Shown: piece after piece, positions 10,141 to 19,748 of the stretch
Numbering within the stretch: the first letter of the stretch is position 1
How the letters are laid out: each line of letters starts with the position of its first letter
NCBI GenBank assembly: GCA_900323505.1
Contig: OOIN01000033.1
Location: 248,001 to 312,000 of the forward strand
Length of the DNA stretch: 64,000 nucleotides
Origin: Ustilago trichophora
Lineage: Eukaryota; Basidiomycota; Ustilaginomycetes; Ustilaginales; Ustilaginaceae
Direction: 5' to 3'
The notes under the pieces: model-generated
The model's input: only the letters and a program-made list of their open reading frames with translations
What the model was told of the DNA's origin: nothing
Database searches by the model: none
Made by a program: the position numbers and the translations under genes

Positions 10141-12744
10141 ATGAGCTTCAACCCAGTGGCCATGCTGGCCGAACGCACCTGCGGACCCATCTACAACGCC
10201 ATCGACACGGGGAACAATTCGCTTGCCATCCGTCATGCTGATAAGATCCTCCAGTCGCAACCCGATCTTGCCCTTGCTTCTTCGTTGAAAGCGCTTGCCC
10301 TCGTGCGCTCAGGGAAGCGCGATGAGGCTAGCGACATTTGCACCAAGCTCGTCATGCGTGGCCTGCGAAAAGGAGAAGAGAACGCGCTGACACCTCTCAC
10401 ATGGACGCTAAGCCGTCTTGGCCGTGCCGACGACGAGATCGCACTACTTGAAGCAGCAGTAAAGACAAGTCCCAACGACGAATCCCTCTCCAGACAAACA
10501 TTCTTCGCCCTCATCAAGTCGCAAGCTTTCCAAAAGGCACAGCAACTTGCATTGAGAATGCATAAATCATTCTCCCCTCGTAAGCAGAACAAGGGCAGGT
10601 TTGCGGATGAGTACTTTTGGTGGTCGATCCTCTCCTATCTGTTGCTGGCTAGGGATCCAAACGCGTCCGGTGCCGCTTTGGCTTTGCCGTTGAGCCAGAG
10701 GATGATCGAGAAGCAGATCGAGAACAAACCGTTCAGTCTCAACGACGAAGAGGCGCTATGCTTGTTGCTGCAGGTGCTCATCCGACAAGGCAAAGAGAAG
10801 GACGCATTCGACCTGATCGCTACGGAAGGGTCGGTGGGACACACACTGTGCGATCGCAATCTTAGCCTCGAGTTTACCCGGACGGATCTGGCAAGAAAGC
10901 TGCAGAATTGGAAGTTCGTCGAAGAGAGCTGTTGGGCTCGCATCGATGGAGGCAGTCGCAATTGGGCCCATTTCACAGGATACCTCGACGCAGCGGAACA
11001 GCTTGGCAAGGACCGCATTGTGGCAGCGCAGAAGAAGATCAACGTTTTGCTCAGCACAAAGGGGGCCGTCAAGGATCGATCTATCAGACTGTCCGAGCTG
11101 GAAGTGATCAGAAAGAGACTGAGCATCGGCGATCAGGATGCGGATGCTCAATTGCTCAGCAAGGCGCTTTCGTACTTTGATACGTTTGCAAGCAAGGCAT
11201 GCTGCCATGAAGATCTTCTCCCTTACCTTGGCGTTCTTTCTACAGAATCAAGAGCGAGTTTGGCAGAAGAGCTCAAAAAGAAAGTACGGCCTTTGCCGAT
11301 CAAGACGGAGCTCGAACTGCGGATCAACATCTCGATTGCCAAGATCACCCGCACTGTCCAGCCTGCGTCTACACTGACTGAAGAGAGTGAGGCCACGCTG
11401 TCAGCATCATTCTTCAAGCAGTACATGGATGGGCTATCCGTCGGCGCATCGTTGCCAGAAACAGAGATGCAACCAGCCGACGACCTCGCACTTCTTGGCG
11501 CTCAAGCCCTGCTCTCGTCTTACAACCTGTCCAAAGGACGCAACCTCGACCACCTCTATCAGGTCATTGCACTACTCGAATTCGCTCTGACCAAAAGCAA
11601 AAAGGGATACCAGCTGCGAATGCTTCTGATCCGCGCCTACGTTCTCGCCGGCGCCTTTGACCGAGCAGGCATCCACTACGGCCTGATCGGGCTCAAGAGC
11701 GTCCAAGCAGACACGCTTTCCCATCTCATCTCTGAAAGATGTTCTTGCTTCTCTTCGGTCCCCTCGACAGCCAGCAAACCCGATGATGGACTGTACAAAA
11801 TGCTGGTGCGCACCCTCTCGACCTCGCAAGCGATCTACGAAGAAAACACAAGCTCGACCCCAGACATGATCAGCAAAGCTCTCGAGCACGGCATCTATTC
11901 TCGAGTGGAAGAATTCGTCGATTTCGGCGAGGCGCTGGAACGATCGTTGCAACGTCAAGTACTGCGTTTGGAAGAATCGCGTGCGCATCTGCATAACAGG
12001 CAGAATTTCAAGGATGAAGCCCAGAGGAATTCGTTTGAAATGGGGATCGAGAAGGCGGTACATGCGGTGTTGGAGGATGCCAAGATGGGACTCAAGGATC
12101 AGAGAGACTTTGAGGTATTGGTGAACTATCAGCCGCTAGAGACGGATAGTGTGGAAGAGCTGACGCAGGTTGGGCCGAGGGTGGATGATGGGTGGGTGAG
12201 ATGTGTTGCCTTTACGCTTTCTGGCGTCGCTGGTCAAGTCAGTGTGACAGAGTCGGATCTGGCCAAGTTGACGGTTGCAGAGAAGGCACTTGTCAATGTG
12301 GTTGGCAGCTGCCGATCTGGCTCAATGGACGAAAAGTTGTTGTTGGAGATGCTCGAGAGGAGCAAAGAAAGCGCACGAGTGGTCATCGACGCTGGTGCTG
12401 GTCGCACTGGTGCTGGTATAAATGGCCTCATCCGACCAGTCGATGTGGTCCATCAAATCGGCCTCACCCTGGAAGCCATCTACCACATCCACTCGCAGCT
12501 CACCGAAGAATCAAAGTCGACCTGCAAGACGCACCTGGCAGAGATCGCAACCCTGGTCAATCATCTTTCGCGAACATCCGCATCCACTTCGAACGCAATT
12601 GAAGTCAAAGTGCTCGAGCAAGGATTCGAGACACTCGGAAAAGAAAAAGTGGTACAGATGGTACAAATCGCGAAAGAGAATGTGGCAAGGAGCTGGACAA
12701 AGATCTTTGGTAACCTCAGAGATGCTTTGCGAGATGCTCTATGA
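10141..12744 (+). CDS. NAA25: NatB auxiliary subunit (N-terminal acetyltransferase B)
   Basis: Non-catalytic, ribosome-binding subunit of NatB (Mdm20 in yeast). With Naa20 it acetylates nascent proteins starting Met-Asp/Glu/Asn/Gln. Single exon, 867 residues, close to the family length. The N-terminal 130 residues are TPR-like helices (repeats of the LASSLKALALVRSGKRDEA and LTWTLSRLGRADDEIALLEAA kind). The middle contains the long helical region with YLLLARDP and YQLRMLLIRAYVLAGAFDRAG, typical of Naa25. The C-terminal 150 residues are helical and less conserved. ATG 10141 follows a pyrimidine-rich leader and matches the conserved N-terminal TPR. Its 3' end lies only about 140 bp from the YR retrotransposon. 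Confidence 0.85.
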   Translation: MSFNPVAMLAERTCGPIYNAIDTGNNSLAIRHADKILQSQPDLALASSLKALALVRSGKRDEASDICTKLVMRGLRKGEENALTPLTWTLSRLGRADDEIALLEAAVKTSPNDESLSRQTFFALIKSQAFQKAQQLALRMHKSFSPRKQNKGRFADEYFWWSILSYLLLARDPNASGAALALPLSQRMIEKQIENKPFSLNDEEALCLLLQVLIRQGKEKDAFDLIATEGSVGHTLCDRNLSLEFTRTDLARKLQNWKFVEESCWARIDGGSRNWAHFTGYLDAAEQLGKDRIVAAQKKINVLLSTKGAVKDRSIRLSELEVIRKRLSIGDQDADAQLLSKALSYFDTFASKACCHEDLLPYLGVLSTESRASLAEELKKKVRPLPIKTELELRINISIAKITRTVQPASTLTEESEATLSASFFKQYMDGLSVGASLPETEMQPADDLALLGAQALLSSYNLSKGRNLDHLYQVIALLEFALTKSKKGYQLRMLLIRAYVLAGAFDRAGIHYGLIGLKSVQADTLSHLISERCSCFSSVPSTASKPDDGLYKMLVRTLSTSQAIYEENTSSTPDMISKALEHGIYSRVEEFVDFGEALERSLQRQVLRLEESRAHLHNRQNFKDEAQRNSFEMGIEKAVHAVLEDAKMGLKDQRDFEVLVNYQPLETDSVEELTQVGPRVDDGWVRCVAFTLSGVAGQVSVTESDLAKLTVAEKALVNVVGSCRSGSMDEKLLLEMLERSKESARVVIDAGAGRTGAGINGLIRPVDVVHQIGLTLEAIYHIHSQLTEESKSTCKTHLAEIATLVNHLSRTSASTSNAIEVKVLEQGFETLGKEKVVQMVQIAKENVARSWTKIFGNLRDALRDAL

Positions 12745-12885
12745 TGAAAGTATTTAAACTCTGTATAACGTATGGAAGAAACAATGTCAATGCATAACCA
12801 GATACAGTATCATGAACATGTCGACGCGGGAGGATCGGGGAACGACGGAGTCAAAATCTGCAACTCATACAGTAGTGTGCCAGAA

Positions 12886-13000
12886 ATCACCGTTGCTGGT
12901 ACACAAAGCTCACGTCTTCCACACCACTCGCATGAAGAAATAGGAGAAAGAATCGATTGCCGAACTCGAGCGAGTCGCTCGCGAGCTCCCAGCCGTGGCC
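12886..13000 (-). repeat. Split direct repeat B2 (outer 3' end of YR element)
   Basis: 115 bp, matching 13301-13415 base for base by eye. The match starts ATCACCG and ends CCGTGGCC on the plus strand. It contains a short inverted repeat GAGCGA-G-TCGCTC near 12968-12980, a possible hairpin or recombinase-binding core. Confidence 0.9.
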
Positions 13001-13127
13001 GTACAGGGCACGGGCGGTCGAGCGTCGCATGTGAGCGTAGCAGAGGGTGCGGGAGACCACAGGGGAAGACTAAGACTGACAAATATGCATAAACAAGCGT
13101 GAAACGTAAGGGATGGGCACGGGTGGG

Positions 13128-13301
13128 TGAAAAAGCTGAATCGCGAAGGCGAGACAGCGAGCGAAGTGATGGTGGAAGAGAAACAGAGAGACGTGCGCGC
13201 TGAGTTCGCTTGTACACGTCGCCTCTGCCTGGGCGCTGCTTACGTGAGCATTTTTTCACTACCGCTCCAGTGAAGCTAGCGCTCGTACCAAGCGCACTGC
13301 A
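13128..13301 (-). repeat. Split direct repeat A2
   Basis: 174 bp, a copy of 18822-18995. It abuts B1 with one shared base at 13301. In these elements the B1-A2 junction is thought to act as template for completing the two ends. Confidence 0.9.
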
Positions 13302-13415
13302 TCACCGTTGCTGGTACACAAAGCTCACGTCTTCCACACCACTCGCATGAAGAAATAGGAGAAAGAATCGATTGCCGAACTCGAGCGAGTCGCTCGCGAG
13401 CTCCCAGCCGTGGCC
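13301..13415 (-). repeat. Split direct repeat B1
   Basis: 115 bp, a copy of 12886-13000. It lies just past the 3' end of the recombinase frame, which stops at 13514. Confidence 0.9.
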
Positions 13416-13513
13416 ACGAGGTGTGAGCAGCGGACCGCTAGGTGAACCGGTTGCGAACGACGGCTGGAGAGCATCGAGAGGCGGCTCCCATTGAGACAGA
13501 CCGAGGAGAGAGG

Positions 13514-14590
13514 CTAGAGATCGCGCCACGCAGCAACAGAGAGGTCGAGGTGGTGGCTTGTGTTGGCGTATAAGGCGGATCTGGCGGTGGCAGCGCGCTC
13601 AGTGGCCGGCTTGTCGATGTAGCGACGGAAGCAGTCGCTACGCCAGCGGCCGAGCGCGCGGATAGTGTCGTCGTCGACGCCGTTGGAAGCGGCCCAAGTG
13701 GCGGCGCCGCGACGGAAGGAGTGGCCCGAGTACGCTGATGCCTCGATGCCGCAGTGGGCAAGGCAGCGGCGGAGCATTGACGAGAAGGCCTGGCGGCTGA
13801 AAGGCAGGCCTCCGTCGAGGGTGAAGAGAGGGGCGGAGGGGTGACGGCCGTGGCAGATGGTCGCCAAGGCCGCGACGGCGCACGTGGAGAGAGGGACGGC
13901 CGGCGCTGTGAGCGTAGCGCCCGTCCTGAAAGGGTCTGTCTTGCTGGAGGGCAAGAAGACGGTGGCGAAAGACCGGTCGGTGGCAAATGAGACAGAGCCG
14001 ACGGTGAGGGAGGATGGGGCGCCTTGCGCTTCCCAAGTGAACTCGCCTGCGCGCAAGAAGCAGGCGAAGGCGAGGCAGAAAGCCGCACGGTACATCCTGC
14101 GATCATGCTGCAACGGGCAGACAACGTGGAGCGCCTGGACGAGCTGGCGGAGGAGCGGCAGCGTGATCGGCAGCTTGGCGGCAGGGGCAGGGACGCTGAC
14201 AACGCGCTTGTAACCCCTGGCAACGCGTGCGAGGCGCTCAGAGTCGAAGGCGGAGGTGTCGAGCCCAAGGTCGATGTGCCATGACTTGAGCGTGGCGAGA
14301 TTGCGCTTGAGCAGGCCGTATGACCTGTTCCGGCCGTGGTGGTGGGCGCACCACTCGACAAGGGTGGTGGCGGTGGCGGGGAAGGGGAGAGCAAGGCCAC
14401 GGGCGCAAGAGGCGAGGTAGTCGTTGCAGACGGCGGACGAGCGAGACCGAGTGTTGCCAGCGAGCCCATTCCAAAGGAGGAACGCTGCTGGGCTGCTGAG
14501 GCCAACGACGGCAGCGAAGGCTGGTGGTGGTTGCTGAGTGGTCTGGCCACGTTGAATGACAGGAGGGCAAAGGTTGTCGGGTAGTGCTGC
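13514..14590 (-). CDS. Tyrosine recombinase of YR retrotransposon (separate frame)
   Basis: Integrates the element by site-specific recombination, in place of a DDE integrase. The frame opens after a TGA at 14591-14593 and runs to TAG at 13514, about 355 codons without a clear start, so it is probably expressed joined to RT/RNase H. Its beginning reads PDNLCPP, a natural continuation of the RNase H tail in the other frame. The SAM-like N-terminal region contains NDYLASCARG and YGLLKRNL. The catalytic part has the first arginine in FLRAGEF, the H-x-x-R pair in GHSFRRGAA, and the C-terminal GRWRSDCFRRYI with the expected W and Tyr. All key residues of the family are therefore visible. The frame change at 14579-14581 is either a one-base loss in this copy or natural -1 frameshifting. 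Confidence 0.8.
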   Translation of the reverse strand, partial: AALPDNLCPPVIQRGQTTQQPPPAFAAVVGLSSPAAFLLWNGLAGNTRSRSSAVCNDYLASCARGLALPFPATATTLVEWCAHHHGRNRSYGLLKRNLATLKSWHIDLGLDTSAFDSERLARVARGYKRVVSVPAPAAKLPITLPLLRQLVQALHVVCPLQHDRRMYRAAFCLAFACFLRAGEFTWEAQGAPSSLTVGSVSFATDRSFATVFLPSSKTDPFRTGATLTAPAVPLSTCAVAALATICHGRHPSAPLFTLDGGLPFSRQAFSSMLRRCLAHCGIEASAYSGHSFRRGAATWAASNGVDDDTIRALGRWRSDCFRRYIDKPATERAATARSALYANTSHHLDLSVAAWRDL

Positions 14591-16590
14591 TCAAGGAAAG
14601 CAAAACGGCGGCGAGAGAGGGCGTCAGCGACCACATTGTCCTCAGAAGAGACACGGACCGGCACAAGGTCGATGTGCTGGCAAAGGCAGAGGGAGAAGAT
14701 CTCCCGAAACAGCGTCTGCGTTGCTGGGTCCCGAATCGAGCCTTTGCGAAGGCCGTACTCGACGTTCTCATTATCCACGTGGACGATGACCTTGCGAGGC
14801 CCGGTCCAGAGTGGCGAGAAACGCCGAAGAGCCTCAAGCACGGCCAGTGCCTCCAAGAAGCGGATATTCTTGCGGCGGTGGCGGCGGGATAGCTCCTTGG
14901 AGAAGGCAGCGGAGGGCTGCTCCATGCTGCCGAGGTGGGCGCCGATGGCGCGGGGCGAGGCATCTGTCCAAACGTGCTCGACGACGAGAGGCGATGGCTG
15001 TAGCAGGGATATGCCGTCCCAGGAATGCAGAGTTTCAATCCACCAGACCAGTTCTGCGCGTGTGGCTTGACTGATCTGGCGACCAAAGGGCGCCCGGTAG
15101 TGAGCTCGGACGGCATCATACAGGCGCCGCAGGAAGGCGCGACCGTGAGGAGCGACCCGAGTGACAAACTGGAGGTGTCCGGCCACTTGTTGAAGCTCGA
15201 GAAGGGTGGCGCGGCCACGGTCAATGATACGCAAGCACATGGTGATGATGCGCTGGCGGCGTTCCTGCGTGATAGAAGCGGTCTGGGCGACGGAGTCCAG
15301 CTCGATGCCAAGGATCTCCAGTCGCGTGGTGTCCCAGACCGTCTTTTTGCTGCTGATTTTGAAGCCAAGTGCTGCCGCTGCGAGGCTGAGCACTTGGATG
15401 GGTACGGCGTGGGGGGCGGCGGCGTCAGAGGCGCCGAAGAAGTCGTCCAAGTAGTGTGAGACGTCGGAATGTAAGGTTGGCGATGTCGTCACAGACTGCA
15501 AGGCAAAGGAGGCTAGCCAGTGCAGAAACTCGGCAAAGAGATTGAACAGGAAGGGCGACGAGCGCCCGCCAAACGCGAGCGCGCATTCCTGGAAGTATTG
15601 GCCGTCAAAGTGGATGCCCATGAGTCGGGCGTCCGACTCTGCCACAATGACGTGCCGAAAGGCATCCTCCAGGTCAGCCTTCCACAGAGAGGCGCTTGGA
15701 TGGTCGCGAACGAATTCCATGATGGCGTCGAGGCTCTCGTAGTGGATGGCGACGAAGGAGGTGTTGATGCCGTCGTTGATTGATGGCAGGCGAGACCCAG
15801 GCCGGCGTGGGTGCGACAAGTGGTAGATGGTACGCTTCTTGTCGCTGTGTGGTTTAGGAACCACACCCACGGGCAAGCAGACCAGCTGGATGGCTGCTGG
15901 GTCGTCGACGCGGCGAAGGCGGCCTTCTGCCAGGCGCGCTTCAATCTCGCGACGGAGGTGGTGGATGTCGTCGGGATCCATGGGCAGGTTGGCAGCGTCG
16001 AGTCTGGCTGACGAGCGAAGAGGGCCGTCGTAGCCAAGCTTGACACCGTGTTGGAGGGCGCCTCGCAATTGAGCGGCAAAGGCGCGGTCGGGGTAAAGGT
16101 CCAGAAAGCGAGACCAGTGACGAAGTTGGAGTGTACCGACGGTGGCTGGCACGTCGGTCACGTCAAAGATGGGTAGCTCGCACAAGGTGTTGGGCCTTGG
16201 CGAGGGGGGCAAACCTGTGAGGAGGCCGAGGAGAAGGTTTGAGGCACGGTCAGACGGCATGTCGACGATGCCGGCAGGGGCGAGAGAGTCCAGCGGGGGA
16301 CGGGAGCCAGCTTGGGCGAGAAGAAACCCGGCTTGGGGCGAGGAGAGCCCAGCTTGGGGCGAGAATGACCCGGCTTGGGGTGGTGGGGGTGGCACAGCGA
16401 TGGGAGCCGAAGCCACAGGTGGCGAGGTCAAAGGCGACGCAGGCAAGGTGGTGACCAGCGAAGGTCGAGGGGCCAGCTTGGGCGGAGGTGAGGCCAGCTT
16501 GGGCCGAGACGAAGCCAGCTTGGGCGAGGAGGCAGCCGGCCTGGGCTGCAGACGGACGTTGCCGTCTGAGTGAGTACCCTGACTCACCAT
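14579..16590 (-). CDS. Reverse transcriptase-RNase H of YR retrotransposon
   Basis: Starts at ATG 16590, which overlaps the Gag stop as TAATG. Residues 1-110 are Pro/Ala-rich with repeated PKLA and PQAG units. Reverse transcriptase covers about 170-480, with the active-site box YLDD at about 380, KADLEDAF upstream and FGGRSSPFLFN before it. RNase H covers about 535-662: VWTDAS with the first Asp, FLEALAVLEAL with the Glu, VHVDNENVEYGL and NVVADALSRR with the last Asp. The useful coding ends near residue 672, where homology jumps to the recombinase frame. The frame stays open to 13438 without meaning, so a 1,050-codon reading would be wrong at its C-terminus. Confidence 0.85.
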
Positions 16591-16592
16591 TA
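16588..16592 (-). promoter_or_regulatory. TAATG overlap of Gag stop and RT start
   Basis: The Gag stop TAA (16590-16592) and the RT start ATG (16588-16590) share one A. UAAUG overlaps drive coupled termination-reinitiation in some retroelements and viruses (SART1 is the known retrotransposon case). Use of this mechanism here is inference. Confidence 0.6.
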
Positions 16593-17891
16593 TGTCGCTT
16601 TTTTGCCCGAGCTAGAGCTCTTGGTGTTGCTACCAAGCGTCGGGCAGGCGGAAAGCACGTGTAGCCCACGGCAATGAATGCAAGCGTGAGGACGGTTGCA
16701 GCCGGAGCAAGGGAGGTTTGCGTTGAAGCGGCGGCAGGGGTCCCAAACGGAGGATGAGGAGCCTGCAGCGCCTTGGTGGTTCCGCTTTTTGTTGGACGAC
16801 GATGAAGACGACTGCTTGTTCAAGCCAGACGAGGTGTTCTGGTCGCTATGGCCGGTCGTCGTCTTGCGGAACGGCGCGAGCACTCGTTGTACTGCGCCAA
16901 AGTCTTCTTGGCCCCACGTGTGGACCACGCCTGTGCCAAAGCGGATTTGACAGACGGCAAGGTGGTAGTCGGCGACGGCCCGCCACGTGTAAAGGTGGTC
17001 GAAGTCGACCAGCAGCTTGAGGTGGGTCAGCAGAGCCTCGTTGAGCGAGAGGTTGCCAGTGACCCGGACGCGGATGGCGATATACACCAGCCAGACCTGT
17101 GTGAGGGCGGCGAGGCTGGGTATGGCCTTGATGAAGGTGTCGGTGCGGGAGTCGGTGGAGTCGACGGCCAGAGTGAGTTGGCCGGACTCGACAACGAAGG
17201 TAGAGGCTCGCACCGGTTCCTTGGAAACTTGCGACTCTGGGTCACGAAGTTTGGCCAAGTGCTCCGGCTTGAGCTGGTCGCGCTCGACCAACGAGACGAC
17301 GTCGGGAGGGACCCAGGCGAAGCAGCGAGTGATCGAAAGTGGAGGCGACTCACCGAGAATGGGGAGCGAACCAGCAGAGGGGAATGCCGGCGCTGCTGCT
17401 GGTTGGCGGAGAGGCAAGGCTTGCTGTTGGGGTAGCAAAGCCTGCTGGATGGTGCTGGCGAGGGGCGCAGGATGCGGCGCTCGCAGGGTGTTGAGGAGCT
17501 CGCTGAACCTGGAGTCCAGCTGGCGCTCGAGATTGCCGAGTCGGTGCTCGACAGCAGAGACGGAGCGTTGGACTGCCGAGACGGAGGCGACAGAGGCGAA
17601 GGCGCTGGAGTCATTCTCGAAGCGCGGCGGCGTCTGGCGACGCGAGGGAGGTGGAGAGCTCACCGGTGGGGAAGGAGCTTGCTCGAGGGGAGCAGCGGTG
17701 CTGCGAGGAGAGGCAGCGACGCTGCGAGGAGGGGAGCCTGGTGCTGAAGGCGGCGAAGGGGCTGGAGGCTTCTTGCGGCAGCGTGCACAAGAGCGGACAG
17801 GCCTGCCGTTTGCGCCGATGAAGTGGTTGGGAGGCCAGGATTGCGCGCACCGATAACAGCGCTGGGATTGCTCCATGTCCATGGGACACAT
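16590..17891 (-). CDS. Gag-like protein of YR retrotransposon
   Basis: 433 residues from ATG 17891 to TAA 16590. The frame extends 65 codons further up without an ATG. An N-terminal Cys-rich unit CYRC...CARC lies within the first 40 residues, followed by a Pro/Ser-rich linker. The central part (about 200-360) is a helical region with QVWLVYIAIRVRVTG and KLLVDFDHLYTWRAVADYH, as in Gag proteins of DIRS/Ngaro elements. The C-terminus has the typical finger CRRFN...C-x2-C...H-x-C-x2-C...H...C (DPCRRFNANLPC, HACIHCRGLH, SACP). The protein presumably packages element RNA in a particle. Further ATGs lie 3 and 5 codons after the chosen one. Confidence 0.8.
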   Translation of the reverse strand: MCPMDMEQSQRCYRCAQSWPPNHFIGANGRPVRSCARCRKKPPAPSPPSAPGSPPRSVAASPRSTAAPLEQAPSPPVSSPPPSRRQTPPRFENDSSAFASVASVSAVQRSVSAVEHRLGNLERQLDSRFSELLNTLRAPHPAPLASTIQQALLPQQQALPLRQPAAAPAFPSAGSLPILGESPPLSITRCFAWVPPDVVSLVERDQLKPEHLAKLRDPESQVSKEPVRASTFVVESGQLTLAVDSTDSRTDTFIKAIPSLAALTQVWLVYIAIRVRVTGNLSLNEALLTHLKLLVDFDHLYTWRAVADYHLAVCQIRFGTGVVHTWGQEDFGAVQRVLAPFRKTTTGHSDQNTSSGLNKQSSSSSSNKKRNHQGAAGSSSSVWDPCRRFNANLPCSGCNRPHACIHCRGLHVLSACPTLGSNTKSSSSGKKAT

Positions 17892-18821
17892 GCTGGGCCG
17901 GCCGGGTCGAAGGGGTCGCCGAGGCGGAGTGCCGAGGAGTGCGGTGTTGCTACTCCAGGCGGCGAAGAAAGTAAGGCTCTGGAGAGCTTGCGCGAGAGGG
18001 CGTGCCAAGCCATCGTCGCAAGATCGCAGAGTGAGAAGACGAGGAGAGCTCGCGAGGGCTTGCCAGGCCAGTCGCGAGGTACACAAGTCTGTCGACGGTG
18101 GATGCTGACCGTCCGCTCGTCGTCACCCAGTCTTCGCGCTGCTGAGCTATGCAGCGAGGGTGCTTCGCGTCACTGGCGCTTTGCCGTGACCGCTGTGTCG
18201 CTACCGGAGACCAATCCAGTAGATGAACCGTGATGTTTTAGCACCACGGGCCCGTCGGTACAGCCTTTCTTGAGCGTCCGTGGGCCGCGACGCAGACTGG
18301 TTAGCTCAAGCGCTCAAGATCTGCACAGCAGAACCGCCACACAAGGACGTTCCAGAGTCACGAGCTCCGGGGCGCGATACCTCTCTGTGCGAGGCCTGCT
18401 GGGCGAAGTTTCGTTACAACGCCGGTCGTGGCGCGCTGTGTCGAGACGTGAGCAGTGGTCCAGCCCCGGGCGACCAACCTGCAGGGCACAGCGATGAGGA
18501 GAAACGGCTGGGCACAACTCCAGCCGGGCGTGCTGGTGGTATCTGACCCTGCTCGCCAAGCACGGGGACCACGTTACCACCAAAGTCGGGTGGCCTTGTC
18601 GATCGTGAGGAGCGTGTGAAGTCGCGCGACGACACAGAGGCTTCGATGCGCAGAGAAGCGTAGCACCTGTTGCAGGGGCCACGCCTCGTCGAGGTGATGA
18701 GGGAGGGGATGGCGAGCGCCAGAGCCCGCGAGACCAAGAGTGTGGTTGCTGAGCAGCGCGCCGGCTGCGATGGATGTTGAGGAGACGCTGCTGTTGAGCG
18801 GCGTCGGAAGAGAGGAAAAAT
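17892..18821 (-). other. Long leader of YR retrotransposon
   Basis: About 930 bp between repeat A1 and the Gag start. Open frames on both strands here lack motifs. A GTAAGC donor-like site occurs inside repeat A1 next to an ATG, so the leader could be spliced, but I cannot place an acceptor with confidence. Confidence 0.4.
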
Positions 18822-18995
18822 TGAAAAAGCTGAATCGCGAAGGCGAGACAGCGAGCGAAGTGATGGTGGAAGAGAAACAGAGAGACGTGCGCGCTGAGTT
18901 CGCTTGTACACGTCGCCTCTGCCTGGGCGCTGCTTACGTGAGCATTTTTTCACTACCGCTCCAGTGAAGCTAGCGCTCGTACCAAGCGCACTGCA
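18822..18995 (-). repeat. Split direct repeat A1 (outer 5' end of YR element)
   Basis: 174 bp, a copy of 13128-13301, ending CACTGCA on the plus strand. The flank beyond 18995 is unrelated to the flank of B2, marking the element border. Confidence 0.9.
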
Positions 18996-19748
18996 GCTTT
19001 GTTTGACAATTTACGCCCACCATGTCTAATCTACGCGTCTTTTTTTGGCTTGCGGACGGATGTGCGTTTCAGAAAGAAAGAAAGTTCTGCTGTTGAACCC
19101 TTTCTTTTTTTGACAGTCTGGGGCAAAACGACGCCGACGACGCGCTTGCGACTCTGTCAAAGTGCCTAGTAGGAGTCAGGGTTGTGGTGCCCATCTCGCT
19201 TGCGCTTGCATCCTCGCGTCGGTGCTTTTGCTTTGCCTTTTCATGCTCTCTTGTTACACAGCGGCGTAAGTGTGACTAGTGTACTGTACTGTAGTACTGT
19301 AGCTCGCAACTGCTCAAAGAGAGTATCAAGGTCTGAGCTTCCTATCAAGTCGGCAGATTGACTGGCTGCTGGCTGCTCGCTCGCCCGCTCTGTTCCCCTC
19401 CCTCGGTGTCTGAGCGTTTGCCAGTCTCATTTGCGCGTCGTTCACCTTTGGCTGCCAATCAATATCCAACGCCACCAGACCATCCCGCGGCTTGCTTCTT
19501 TACTATATCCATCCATCCATCCATCCAGCTCAGTTCGGTTCGGCTTGGTTCAGTGTGCGATACGTTTCCCTTCACAAAGATACCCTCTTCTTCCTTCCTT
19601 TGCTCTATCTCTCTCTGTCTCTCTCTTTCTCAACACACTGCCAGCTCAACATTCCTCCTCAACTAAACGTAGGATCACATCCCTACAACCGCAAACTCAT
19701 CCATCCATCCCTGAGCACATCAACCAACTCAAGTACAAACCACACCTT
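18996..19748. other. Upstream region of Msb1-like gene
   Basis: Promoter and leader of the Msb1/Mug8 gene. It contains a CTGTAC-type motif cluster at 19281-19302, an (ATCC)n stretch near 19508-19527 and pyrimidine-rich tracts around 19590-19630. No gene seen. Confidence 0.5.

Larger units (their letters stand above)
12886..18995 (-). mobile_element. Tyrosine-recombinase retrotransposon, Ngaro/PAT-type, complete
   Basis: A 6,110-bp element whose coding strand is minus. In element direction the order is repeat A1 (18822-18995), a leader of about 930 bp, Gag, RT/RNase H, tyrosine recombinase, repeat B1 (13301-13415), A2 (13128-13301), a 127-bp spacer (13001-13127), then B2 (12886-13000). This A1-ORFs-B1-A2-B2 layout is the split direct repeat of Ngaro and PAT elements, not the inverted repeats of DIRS1. 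By eye both repeat pairs are identical, which argues for recent activity. B1 and A2 abut with one shared base. I see no target-site duplication, as expected for recombinase integration. No methyltransferase or hydrolase domain was recognised, so the choice between Ngaro and PAT is open. It sits 140 bp past NAA25 in convergent orientation. Confidence 0.9.

Noticed and set aside
12810..13259. Minus-strand frame repeated at 18414-18953
   Set aside because: Both arise from the shared repeat A sequence, begin at GTG and diverge where the repeat ends, so they are not a gene.
13438..14578. C-terminal part of the 1,050-codon RT frame
   Set aside because: After RNase H this frame is Ser/Pro-rich filler. 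The real recombinase lies in the -1 frame.
14238..15368. 376-codon frame on the minus strand within RT
   Set aside because: Third-frame shadow of RT/RNase H without motifs.
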